Shown piece after piece: positions 12,250 through 23,766 of a stretch of 64,000 nt of DNA (position 1 is the stretch's first letter; every line of letters starts with the position of its first letter). The translations under genes were made by a program, and so were the position numbers. The stretch is from Adenanthera pavonina (taxonomy: Eukaryota; Streptophyta; Magnoliopsida; Fabales; Fabaceae). The DNA lies in NCBI GenBank assembly GCA_026686845.1, contig JAIVEN010000014.1:13874001-13938000 (forward strand), in the 5' to 3' direction. The notes under the pieces are model-generated. The model made no database searches, was not told the DNA's origin, and was given only the letters and a program-made list of their open reading frames with translations.

Positions 12250-14522
12250 AAGTAACACAGTTTCAAAGTCGCTCACCTATGTCAAAGGGGTTTTGTCATT
12301 TGTGTGGCTAGCTGACCCTCCCAAAGCAAAAGCAACTCTTCCTCGTTGAGGAATCTTTGTCTTTTGCATCTGCAACACCCCACACACATCCCTTCACCAA
12401 CTAAAAGTCAATGCTCCCAAGTCCCATCCACAAGCCAAGCATATTTTTTCATTAAAATATTGATTAACAGCAAAAGCCGCTGATTAAGCACGCTTCGCTT
12501 CTTCACTCTTAACCTTCTGCTGTTGCTCCGCCTCGTGTGCTCCCTTTCAGATTCATCCGCTAAACCCAGCGAGGCGACGCTCCTGTGATTTCGCACATGA
12601 TGCAGCCTCCCCCTTTTGATAAATCGGCCCAGCTTCTGGCCCTTTTGCTTTTGATAAATTATCAATTCGAATAATCCCTTCTATCCTTCTGGCAAAAAAC
12701 AAAAAAAACCATCCTGCAAGTGGATGCTCGTTAGCTTCTCCAAATTACTGATGATGGGTCATTATCATTAACCTCTATAAATTTAGGCATACCTCTGCCA
12801 GCGCTATTTGAAAAAGCTTGTTTTACTGGTCTTAAATTTTTTTTAACATTTAATTTATATAAACTTTTCTAATAGCAAAAAAAAAAATCAATAAATGAAT
12901 GAGACTATGCAACCATTGATAGAAACTAGAGTTATAAATATGGGTTAGCTCTTCCCCCAAGCCAAAAAAAAAGGATATGGGTTGGTTAAACACCCCAGCA
13001 CCCCACTCCCCCCCTCTCCCCACAATCACACACACACACACCGGGGGGAACCGATTTGAGACTTAACCTTTTTTTTTTTAACATTTGTATGGTATATAAT
13101 ATGTGTTAAATATTAGTGTATAATTCAACAATAACTAAATTAGGTTTTTTTAATAACTGAAAAAATATATTAATATATATAATAAAATATATAATGGATC
13201 ATACAAATTATAAATTATCAAAAATACAATTTATTTTTTCAAACTCTGAATTATAAAATTGGAACTTCTTGTTGTGAATAGCAATAATGCTGTGTGTACA
13301 ACCCTTCAAGTCATCCTATAGCTATAGCTCATGTTGTGCATTGTCAGGTCAGCTGCCTAAACTTTTTAATTTTTCAGAGGCATTTGGATTCTCACGCGGC
13401 TGTGTTTCTTTTGTAGATTATTTTAATGAGTATGCTACATGGTTTGAGAAAATTATTTTACTTTGCAAATTTTGCTAGAGAAAAATAGTATGAATGTAAC
13501 AATAAGCAACAAAAGAAGCATACAATTATTGTCTTCAAAAATAAAAAATTGAAACAACTTACTTGACACGTGAGATGGTTTATGTATACGCTATGTGCAT
13601 CGTAAAAAATCTCAATTCTATTTTGTCTTTTTGTATTATACATCATAACCCCCCCTTTTCAAAAAAAAAAAAGTTGTCTTCAAACTCAACATAATTATTG
13701 AAAAACCACAAGAACAAAATCATGTGGGATTAATCAATGAAGCGGTTCTAGAAACAAAAGAAATCAACGAAGTAGTTCATCTTCGTCCACCATAAAAAAA
13801 ACACGAGCATAGACTTCAGGATAATTTTTAAGGTCTAATCTGATTTTTTCTTAAATGTTTAACGGGTTGGCCCGTTACATTAGGCTCCTCTGATTGATAG
13901 TTTAGTTAATCACATCAGAAGTAATCAATTATAAAGCACTCCATAACTTAGTCGCGATAATAAGATTTAAATTGTAAATTTGTTTCTTAGCATGACATAA
14001 TAAACTTAAAACCTCCTCATAGTTGTTGACTTCCTGTCTCTGCAATTATGTTAAACAGCATGCTCAATACTCTTCGCCACTAGATGATTAAGGAGTGTAA
14101 TTTCATAAAACAGATATTTGAAATGAAACAAGGGAGGAGGTAATGGCGACCTATGTTAGGGTACCCTCTTCTCTATGAAGAGACACAAATCATAAGAGAT
14201 ATGGTATTATCCTGTTAAAGTTAATGTAACGAAAAAAGAAAAAGAAAAAAAGATACAAGATGTTTATTATGGAATCAAAGTAAGCAGCACGTGGGGGGAT
14301 AAAGGAGTCCCATTCTGTCACTATAATCAAATTAGAGAATCCATCTAAAAATGTTGCAATAGGATCCAAGGTTCCTGCAAATAATGAAACCCCAGACAAA
14401 AATAATTCCCAACTCACCGCCTCTTGTTGATGATGGGATAATTAAATGATATGAACAAACAAAAATAAATTTAACTATACCTACATTATTGTTAACCTTA
14501 TTACCTCCTCATTTTTTCTAGT
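12250..14522. other. Intergenic region
   Basis: Spacer between two reverse-strand genes. It contains low-complexity tracts (C-rich and CA-rich near 12990-13045, poly-T at 13066-13080) and probably the 3' UTR of the protease gene near 14190-14522. Open stretches at 12408-12665 and 13287-13478 show no motifs and are not called genes. Confidence 0.55.
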
Positions 14523-17500
14523 TTAAGAACTGTAGAGTGGCGATCCCCGCTTCAGCTGGTGCATCTTGGCCGAGGATCTTTCAGTGGGCAATGTACTAAT
14601 GCCAGAAAATATTGTACGACCCTCCTCAACTGGGATACCATACTCGCTTGCACTGGAATATCCATTCCCATAGCTTGACTTGAATTTAACATCCTCCACC
14701 TCTCCTGAGTCTCCCCCATTTCGATGATCCATTAATACGCTAGAATTCTTTTCCAAGCAAGAAAAGCCATTTGGCAAACCATCACACTTGGCTGTGTGAA
14801 TATCATCTTGCTCTTCCATGCAGCCTAAAGTCTCTTTTAAAACAGATGAACATGGATTTGATTCGTCCATATTTACATTCCCCAAGTCTTTGACCGCCTG
14901 GGAAGCAAGTACAGGCAGCGATTCAACAGCACTGCCAGAAATATTATTAACAACATCAGAAGTTGACTCAACGTCAGTAGTGTCCATATCCATGGAATTC
15001 TTTCCAGTCAAGGACTCATTAGTAGAGCCAGAAGCCTCCAAATCTGGACTAACATCTGATGGCAAAACCTTCAAACTGCTACCGCAAGTCACACTCTCCA
15101 TATCTGAGATGCATTCTGGTTGCTCAGTTGAGCCAGGCTTCACTGTCACTTTGTCTGTCTGCTCTACTGGCATCCGTGAAGATTCAGGAGTTTGAAGGCC
15201 TGAGGGCCGGGCTCTGATCCTGTCCCAATACAAATTAAAAATAGATAAAATGGTCATTTCTCATCTTCAAAATTACTTTCTTCATCAATTTTCATACTAT
15301 TTCTTTTCATTAGATGTACCAAACAGGTATAAACACTGCCTTAGTGAGGCAAGGTATTCAAATCTGTACTGACTTGATCAACTAGTGAGCATGTTGACAC
15401 AAACTACTATTTGGCTAAAATTAACTAAAATCAAACTTTTAAGAGAAGGGCTAGTGCTTTCTTTCTCAAAAAAACAAGTTCAAGTTCAAAGGGGATTTAG
15501 TTACTAGGCAGTCACAGTTTAAGTGTGCCAGTATCAGTAAGGAAGAGAGAGTCTTTGCCTCCACATGATCACATGAGTACCTGCTATATAACAGCATGTA
15601 TGCTCCCTCAGAAAGTACCTCCTCCAATTCTACATTCACAACCTGAGAAAATGGCAAACCAAATGAGGATGCTGAAACTTAAAGCAAGTTATGCATCGTA
15701 CTTGGTAATTAAAGACGACAACATATGAAGTTGCATGGAAGAAACAGAAATCTTACTTTACAATCATCAATCCTATACCAATTTCCACGAAAATCCTTGA
15801 TGTAGCAGATATAATGACCAAAAAACGATGCATTGAGCATGTCAAGATGAACTACAACAGCATATAGCTTATAGATATCAGATCCATCTCCAGCTTCACT
15901 CATATAAGGACTAAGGTTGAGAGTCTCAGGGAAAGTTATTCTTTTGTTGAGTTTCCCAAATCTTCCACTCTGCACATGCACAACACTAAATAATAACCAT
16001 ATTTATAAAATTTACCCAAAAAAAAAAAAACAAGACAATAATTGGGATAAAAGTACAAGGTAAAGTTCAGAATACATTCAAACCTCTCTTATTTCTCTAG
16101 AAAAAGAATACTGTGTTTGCATGATATTATGATTTACCTATAATCATAAGGCTAAATCCCATACAAGTCACACAACGCAAAGCATTTTTTGGCAGGGGAC
16201 AAAAGTACCACAGATCTTAATAACTGATCTCCAACTAATTTAGAGCACCTAAAAACAACCTAGTAAGTATTAAGAAATTGCAGATCAAATTACTCAAACC
16301 TGAAATCTTTTTAAGGCAATTGTGAGAATATTTGGAGCTCTTTTAACTGTAAGACGTTTCCATGCCTTGACGTAGTCATTACACCTGCAAGCAGCAGCAA
16401 AACTTGTAAGCAACAAGACCACGCTAGATATTGCAGAAGTTTCAAAGTGTCTTGGGATCCCTTAACATCAGTAATCTAAGCTAATTGATATACAAATTAA
16501 GTTATCTTTGCCGCTGCTTCTGTTTATTTGGCCTCTCTTTGGTGTTCAGCCCATGACCTCTTTTAAAGCAGCCTCCAAACAGATATAGATAGGAATTGAT
16601 GAGATAACATTTTGACGGCTTGCTTTGCTTTTACCATGTTATTTCTTTACATCTTTGCTTATGAAAATATCCTCATCTTTTCAGTAATCTTTATTTCCTC
16701 CCTCTAAAAGTATTTCTTCTTTTATCCAAAAAGAAACAGATTTGAGATTTGAAAATGGAATGTAGTAATTTTAAATGCAAGATAAGTTTCAATAATGTAT
16801 TTTTACTGTTATTCTCCTTATAAACCTCCCACAACAACTGATTCATCTCAGCAAGCAGTAATTATTAATGGCTCACTGCAACAGAACTTGCAAGCTTCTC
16901 TTCTCCTAGAGAACCCCCCTTTTAAGTTAACAAAGAGATGATGGCTAGCTTTCCCACAGGAAAACCCAGAAAGGTTGAATGTCCAATCAAATGACCCTCA
17001 CAAGAAAATCTCACGTGGTTCTTACATTCAATCTATAACCCCAGTGACATCTAAACATATATCAACTTAAAGCAAAGGGGGAAAAGGTTTCTATGCTACT
17101 GACGTCATCAAAGTAGTTGAAACAAAGTAAAAAAAAATTATGACAAGATAACCAAACATTTTAAGGCAACAGTATCTTCTCAAAAGGAAGGACAGTCTTA
17201 CCCGTCACATTTATACATATTTTCCCCATGAAGCCACTCCTTGACAGTAAACTGGTCTAAACATTTCTCCAGGGAGGCAGCATCACCATGAATTTCAACA
17301 GTTAGGTCCATCATATTTTCATATTGATTTGAAACCTTATCACACTTTGTGCAAATAACCTATTTTCCAACCAAAAAAACAAAAAGTTGAACACGCAGCC
17401 ACATCCATGTCAGCAGCAAAATAACACAAATGAATTTGATAACATAGAAAAAGGAATGAAAGATTTAAGCTCTCCAATAAGCACAATCATGAATCCATGA

Positions 17501-19882
17501 GAAAACCATGACTAACAAAACTCAAGAAGGTAAATTGCGTGACAACTTGTATTTTACGCAAATGACAACCAAGCAAGAATGCAGAAAAACATTATCTTTC
17601 ACCATCTTAATGGAGTTCCTTCCAGACCATCATTAGCATAAAAGCAAGACAGAGTGCCTTCTAGCACCTTTATAAAATTTGACATAGAATGTATTCCAGG
17701 CTACAGTAGAAGAGCTTACTACCTTATTCCATTAACCAATTGAAACTAAGTGCTTCAATGAAACTATCCTTCAAAATTTTAGGGATGATCTGTTGGTCAC
17801 ATATGGAAAATAAAGAGAATAAGGAATAAAAAGGATTGGAGAGAGCAGTAACAACTGTGTTGCTATACTCGAGATACAGGAATTGCACATAGAACATTAA
17901 GCTCAACAAATTTATAAGTCATAGAAGAATGATATAAGCCCACAACTTGACCACCATGCTGGCAGTGCTATATTCAGAGTCTAAGCCAATTTCTCTCATC
18001 AGGGACTATTTAGACAGAAACAACATGTACCCTCATCTGAAGAGGATCAAGGGATCTGAAACTACATATGTGTTAACCTTGAGCTAAGCTAAAGAGAATT
18101 ATATCAGAATATGAAGTCTTTGCTATTATCCTGAAACCACAGCTCATGTGCATGAGACAGAGTTCAGAAGAGAATCACTTATCTTCCACTCAACAATCAT
18201 CTGACAAAGTACTCATATAGTCTCCAATTTTCATTAAGCAGATAAAAAGTAATAACAAGGTATTCATTTCAATATGACAATGTTGATTTTCTTACTGATC
18301 AGAAGTATAACCTGAGATTGAAGGTGACCTCCAAAAATGTGTTGAATCAGGGTTGTCTCTTGAAGGTTAGAAGGGACAGCTCTTTCTCCACCAAATTCAT
18401 CAAGGCAAATGGATTGCATTGTATCAATGGCAAACCTACAAGAATATTAGAAACCTTTACTGTCTTGACTAATAAATGATTAGAGTTCTTCTTAACACAG
18501 TCAACATGCAGTTAACTACAGAAAGTTAAGAAATTGCTGCAATAGTAAATAAACCTCATGAACTCATGAGCATCTTCTTGTCTTCCGAGACCGAGAGTAC
18601 CACCAATATTATGCAAGCCAGAAAGAATATGAATTGGAGAAAAGGCCTGTGAACTTTGCCTTACTCGTTCAAGGTGGACTTGAAACTCACACAGAAAGCA
18701 CCAATCATTAGAACTGCCTGAAAAGGCAATAACAATTATAAGCATGAGGAAAAGTCACATAACCAATAAGAAGCAAAAGGTCTCATTTATGAAATTACAT
18801 TCTTGACGGTGGCCTTTTTCCAACAAGTAGGCAACGAGTGGCTTTGTGAATGAGAGACATTGGAGAACAACATTAGCAAAGCAGCTGCACAGATTCGCAA
18901 CAAATATAATTTTGTTCATGAATGTTTTTATGGCAATCTAATGATATCATATAGTAAAGCTTGCTTGTGACAAAAAAGGAACCTATTTCCACAATTCAAG
19001 AGTCCGCAAGGAAGAAATCCCGGTTTGTCACAATTAAAAAATTTAACAAATTCGTCATATGGGAAAAGAACCTGCAATGGAAAAAAGGGTCAAATACTCA
19101 AAGTTCAGTATGCCAGAAAGTGCATAAGATTCAACCAGGTAAACAAAGTGCAATGTATTTTTTATCAAGGTATGTGTAAAAATTACAGTTTTGGGATGCT
19201 TGATAGGCCTGGAAGTGCCGCAAGCAGGTACCAGTGCTATTGAAGATAAAATTTTACCCCCAGCTGCAGAAGCTTTAAACCCACGATTAGTTGCCCCATT
19301 TTGAGTGGAATTATTTCCACTAGATAGATGAAAATCCCTGCATTTTGACTTATGCCCAGATTTCCAGTGTGACTGTTGGCATGTTTGTGAGCTGAAAAAT
19401 TAACGCACGCAAACATCAACTTGCCAGATAGGAAACCAATACAACTCGCCAACTTAATGGGTCAACGGTGAAGTTGTGGCGTCAACTTAACAAAAATCAA
19501 TAGCAGGGAAGACCCTTTGAATTACTAAGACCCAATAAATCAAAATCCCGTAATCACATTGAAAATAAGAATAACAAGTACCAATAATTCACAATCAAGA
19601 ATGAGGGACTAATTGTTTGACGTACCAGTATCTTACGGCTTTGCAGCGAGAGCACTTTTTAGTGCCGAAGTTGCCACAGACAACACAAACAGTGTCGTCC
19701 TTGGGAGTGCCAGGCATTGGAATTCGATCAGTGGATCGTTCCCCCTCGAAATTGGCGTCGACCTCAAAGTACTTCGAGGCCGTCCTCTTGACCAATGTGT
19801 GCAATCCAACAGCTACAACAAAAGCCGAGAATATTAATTGCAGGAACCAATTCAGATCCCACGATACTCCAGAGACAAGCAT
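14523..19882 (-). CDS. Ubiquitin-specific protease with MYND zinc finger (UBP15-19 group, UBP18/19-like)
   Basis: A 712-residue cysteine deubiquitinase in 11 exons: 19882-19626, 19391-19187, 19071-18983, 18884-18799, 18717-18555, 18435-18312, 17359-17202, 16384-16300, 15969-15757, 15642-15581 and 15219-14523. All junctions are GT/AG and in phase. Residues about 12-32 are one hydrophobic membrane segment (NWFLQLIFSAFVVAVGL). A MYND finger follows at about 66-104 (CVVC, CSRC, C-x3-C, H-x3-C). The Cys box is GLLNCGNSCFANVVLQC with catalytic Cys near 185, the QEDAHEF block is in exon 5, and the His box SFFGHYICYIKD has His near 441, with the WYRIDD Asp. The last exon encodes an acidic, Ser/Thr-rich tail of about 230 residues. 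The N-terminal membrane anchor points to UBP18/19 rather than UBP15. Substrates are unknown. Confidence 0.88.
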
Positions 19883-20281
19883 CTACGCCACCCCCGCGTT
19901 GATGATCGATGGAAGTCCTTCGATCCTGCGGATGTTCATCGATTAAATTACATGCACAACAACATGAACTTCCCTCAACAAGTATTAGGGTTTTGTTTTT
20001 TCACTTCTTTTTTTAATCCTGTCTCGTGATCAGCTTTGAGGAGCAGAGCTATCACTATCTCTTGTAGTTCTCTCTTCCTTCGTGAATATGTATGTATATC
20101 CAAGGAACAAATAATTAACGAGGTCCCTGCGCTTTCTTTGTTTTTTTGGTGAGTTCCCTGCGCTTTCTTGATATCATTTTCCTTTCCAAATCAAAACACC
20201 GAACGGAAACTGCTAGGGCTATTATTAATTATTAATAAAGAAAGAGTAGAACACTTAAAATTTCTTAATAATAATAATAAT

Positions 20282-20542
20282 AATATAACGTCTAATATTA
20301 ATATAAGATCTTTTTAATTAAATTATGTAAATTAAGAATAAAAATTAAAATTAATTAATTATTTTAATTTTTTTAAAAATCTTAATATTTTTGTAAAATT
20401 ATTCTTATTTAACTTCTTTCTTTTTGAATACATTAAATAAGAGTATTTTTAAAAAATTTATAATAAATACTATCTTGTATATTATAAAGGGTCTTATATT
20501 TAGGATAGAATAAAACGCCCTATATATAGGATCGGAGGAAGT
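20282..20542 (-). mobile_element. MITE, family A (Stowaway-like), copy 1
   Basis: Reverse-oriented copy of the element seen at 34056, 48997 and 61752. It ends CTATATATAGGATCGGAGGAAGTA, the complement of the TACTCCCTCCAGTCCTATAT start of the copy at 34056. Interior blocks shared: ATATAAGATC, TTAATTATTTTAATTTTT, CTTATTTAACTTCTTTCT and AAGGGTCTTATATTTAGGAT. TA at the edges fits a Tc1/mariner-type target. Confidence 0.65.
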
Positions 20543-20749
20543 AATAAACATGAAATGATAGTAGGAAAAAAAACAATTTAGGACACCAAACATAAATAAT
20601 GATATTTTATAACCCATAATTTGTGTAATAATATTTTATAACCCATAATTTGTGTAATAAAAGTATCCAAGTCTCTTAAATATAAAAATAATTAAGTGAC
20701 AAAAATACTTCTAAGTTAATTAATAAAAAACAGTCACATTTTCCTATTG

Positions 20750-21240
20750 TTTATAATTAAATTTTCAATAGAATATAATTGAATTCTTAAATGATTGAAA
20801 TAAACTTTCTAAGTGTTTAAATCTAAATTCCTTACTGAGTACAACTGAATTCCCAAATTAATAAAAATATATTTCCAAATACTTACTACTATATTCCCAA
20901 TTAAGCATAACTAAATTTTCAAGTGTTGACAGCTAAATTTCCAAGTGTTTATAACTAAGTTCCAAACTAAGTATAAATGAATTTTCAAGTGATTGAAACT
21001 AATTTTTCAAGTGCTTAAATCTAAATTTCCAATTGAATATTACTAAATTCTTAAATTATTAAAACTATATTCCCAAGTGCTTACTACTATATTTCCAACT
21101 GAGTATAATTAAATTTTTAAGTATTGACAATTAAATTTTCAAGTGTTCACAATTAAATTTCTAACTAAACGTAATTAAATTCCCAAGTAATTGAGACTAA
21201 TTTTCAAAATATTTAAATCTAAATTTTTAAAAATATTTTT
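20750..21240 (+). repeat. Minisatellite: ~22-bp units in 198-bp higher-order repeats
   Basis: About 22 degenerate units of roughly 22 bp built on CTAAATTCCCAAGTGTTTA. Register marks recur at exactly 198 bp: AAGTGYTTAAATCTAAATT starts at 20811 and at 21009, and the matching ATTTAAATCTAAATTT ends 198 bp further on at about 21220. CTTACTACTATATTYCC likewise recurs about 198 bp apart (near 20881 and 21079). So about two and a half higher-order units of nine monomers are present. No coding frame. Confidence 0.75.
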
Positions 21241-22612
21241 ATTACTTAGTTATTTTCATATTCCCTACAAAAAAACTTGCATACTTTTGAGTCATTATAT
21301 AAATTGAAAATCCTAAAGTGCCCTTATTTGTATTTAGAGCTCCTGAGATATCTTTTTTCACATAATAGTAAATTAGTACTCGAGTAGGGTTTTTGACTTG
21401 ATCATGTTTAAGACCAATACAAGGTACTACTTGATGGGTTTTTAAAAAAATTGCTATTTTGGAGTTATGTGCATGTATAAATTTAAATAAATAATAATAA
21501 ATAGTTTAAAATTAATAAAATTTAATTATATTTTATTATTATACTCTTATTAATTATGTAGTATGATTAATGTTTTTCTATTTTCTTTATTGTTAGTGAA
21601 GTACAAATTTGTTCAACTATAATTAATACTCCCTTAAAAATTATAAAGTTACAATTGTTTTAAAAAAAAAATTTTAAGTGACAATGAAAGTATTTATTAC
21701 TTCGTTTATTTCAAAACAATTATATTTCTTTATAGTTATGTACATAAATTAATAAATAATTTAAAAATTAATAAATTTTAATTATGTTTTATTATAATAC
21801 TTTATTAATTATTCTCTTCTATCTATATTATAAAATATTTTTTATAATAAATTTTTTATCCACATTTTAGGGTATTATATACAATTCTTTCAATTTTACT
21901 CCTTTCATTAATTCTCTTCTACTTTTCAAAAGGCTGTACCTATGATAAGTTATGTAACAGTCTATTTAATATGAATAAAATGGAAAGTTTGATACTTTTT
22001 TTATTTATGAATTTTAAATAAATGAGTAATTTCCTTAATTTGTGTGTATTTTATAAAAAACATATCATAAAATGGATCAAAAGGAGTTTATTATAATACT
22101 CCTCTTCAATGATTCTTTCTTTTTTCTGTTATTACTCTTCCATTTTTTTAACTATCACTTTTAAAGAAAAATTTTGTTTTCTTTTATCTATGATATTCAA
22201 ATTCCAAAATAGCATTAATTACTATTTCTTCCAATTATATTCTTATCTATCATTTAAAAAGTCAGTGATATCATTAATTATTCTTTTATATTTACCTATT
22301 TCTTTAAGAGTAAATTTAAAAATTTAAAATAAATTCTAATATATTAAAAACATTTCTTAATCTTGGTACAAAAACTTTAAAGGTTATATATAAATAAACG
22401 GATAAAGTATTAAAGGGTAAAGTTATCAAAATCATTAATATTATTATGAAAATGATTTTGACACGGAGGGAGTATGTGTTACCAAAAGTGCTCCCATTCA
22501 TTGAGATGGTCATGAGTTAGAAATTAGTATGGGTGATTTTGAAAAACAATATTGTAATTTTTAAAGAAAATAACTTTAATTTTTATATTCATGTGATTGG
22601 TTAAAAGATTAT

Positions 22613-22868
22613 TACTCTATCCGACCTTAATATAAGATTTTTTTAACTAAATCACATAAATTAAGAATAAAATTTAAAATTAATTAACTATATCGATTAC
22701 TCTAAAAATCATAATATTTTTTTAAAATTATCCTTATTTAATTTCTTTCTTTCTTTCTCTTTGGAATATATTAAATAGAAATTTTTTTAAAATGTATAAT
22801 AAATATTATCAAATGTTCTATATCTAGAATTAAAATAAAAAAAATTTTATTTAGAATATGAGGGAATA
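22613..22868 (-). mobile_element. MITE, family A (Stowaway-like), copy 2
   Basis: Reverse-oriented, diverged copy: begins TACTCTATCCGACCTTAATATAAG and ends near TATGAGGGAATA. It shares the TTAATTAACTAT, CTTATTTAATTTCTTTC and TTCTATATCTAGAATTAAA type blocks with the other copies. It lies about 110 bp left of the copia insertion. Confidence 0.55.
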
Positions 22869-22972
22869 TAATCCTAGATAGTATAGAGTAATAAAAGTTG
22901 TTTTCTTGCGAAGGGAGGCGTGTCCTCAATAGTGTTTCTCACGTGTAGTGGACCAACACGTGTGTCTAAGTC

Positions 22973-22977
22973 TAACT
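22973..22977 (+). repeat. Target-site duplication of the copia element (left)
   Basis: TAACT directly before the 5' LTR; the identical TAACT follows the 3' LTR at 29026-29030. A 5-bp duplication is what copia integrases produce. Confidence 0.9.
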
Positions 22978-23329
22978 TGTTAGAGAGAGTTTAAAAAAAC
23001 TAAAGTTCCATATTGGATGAGAGTAAGGTTTATGAAATGTATATAAGAGAGAGAAGACAAAGCATATTAAAATAATTACTAAACAAAAATGTTAAGTAGA
23101 TTTAAATATTATTTATTTAATATTTAAAGCACTTAGCACTTAGCACTTGGCACGTGGCGCGTCGTGATCATTGGATTAATCTAACGGTGGAGATCTGGTC
23201 TGGTATGAATTTCAAATTAATATTTTAATTAATTATTTTTTTTCAGAAACAGAATTTCAAATAACAACGTTCTGAAACAGTACATTCTGAAACAACATGT
23301 CATTTGATATTTTGTTTCAATTTGACAAC

Positions 23330-23465
23330 AACATTTCAAATACAAAGTTAAAAAATGAACAGGTTCATGAACAATGTTTCAAATACAATGTTCAGAAACA
23401 AACAGGTTCATGAACAACGTTTCAAATACAATGTTTAAAAACAAACAGATTCATAAACAACGTTT
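23330..23465 (+). repeat. 43-bp tandem repeats in the U3 of the 5' LTR
   Basis: AACAGGTTCATGAACAA recurs at 23358 and 23401 and, as AACAGATTCATAAACAA, at 23444, an exact 43-bp period. Units also share GTTTCAAATACAATGTT. The same array is in the 3' LTR (about 28620-28755). Placement just upstream of the TATA box suggests an enhancer role by position. Confidence 0.8.
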
Positions 23466-23486
23466 TAATTTTCTGTCTTCTACTAT

Positions 23487-23494
23487 TATAAAAG
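23487..23494 (+). promoter_or_regulatory. LTR promoter TATA box
   Basis: TATAAAAG within the 5' LTR; conserved at 28779-28786 in the 3' LTR. Transcription would start about 25-30 bases downstream, marking the U3/R border near 23515-23525. Confidence 0.6.
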
Positions 23495-23663
23495 GATCAG
23501 ACTGAAGACTAAAATATACCTCACATTCTCTTCTCTTGCTTACAATCTCTCTGTTTCGTTCTGTGTTTCAAAGTATCTAAAGTTGCTGTCAGATATATTT
23601 AGTGCTTAGAATAACTCATAGGGGTGATTCGTCGGATCCCTGTAGCAAACCTGGTGGGAGCGA

Positions 23664-23750
23664 ATAACACCTTAAGAACAGTGAGTTATTATACATTTCT
23701 GGGCACCGGTTGTTTTCATATACTGTTCCTAACAATCTTAAGGTGTTATC
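23664..23750 (+). promoter_or_regulatory. Fold-back stem joining the LTR end to the primer-site region
   Basis: ATAACACCTTAAGA inside the LTR (about 23667-23680) is a perfect 14-bp complement of TCTTAAGGTGTTAT that begins one base after the LTR end (23736-23749). Inside that stem ACAGT pairs with ACTGT near the LTR end, leaving the LTR tip in a bulge. No tRNA 3'-end complement is seen at this position. Role as an alternative priming or packaging structure is inference. Confidence 0.5.
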
Positions 23751-23766
23751 TTTATTTTGATTGATC

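Larger units (their letters stand above)
19883..22972. other. AT-rich intergenic region with MITEs and minisatellite
   Basis: The first ~200 bases hold the leader/promoter of the protease gene. The remainder contains two inverted copies of MITE family A (20282-20542 and 22613-22868) and the minisatellite at about 20750-21240, listed separately. Between 21250 and 22600 the DNA is AT-rich; an ACTCCCTT-like end near 21647 and a GGAGGGAGTA end near 22466 hint at another decayed element, but I cannot bound it. Confidence 0.55.
22978..23734 (+). repeat. 5' LTR of the copia element
   Basis: 757 bp, starting TGTTAGAGAG and ending TTCCTAACA, so the tips form a TGTTAG/CTAACA inverted repeat. It contains three 43-bp tandem units in U3 (about 23330-23465), an ACGT-rich CACGTGGCGCGTCGTG stretch near 23151, and a TATAAAAG box at 23487-23494. 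Confidence 0.92.

Noticed and set aside
12408..12665. Basic 85-codon reverse frame.
   Set aside because: Arg/Lys-rich by base composition; no homology recognised and no promoter or splice context.
14523..19882. Idea that the AIP2-like ligase, F-box protein and deubiquitinase form a functional ubiquitin cluster.
   Set aside because: Plant genes of these large families are often neighbours by chance, and there is no shared promoter or conserved synteny I can support.
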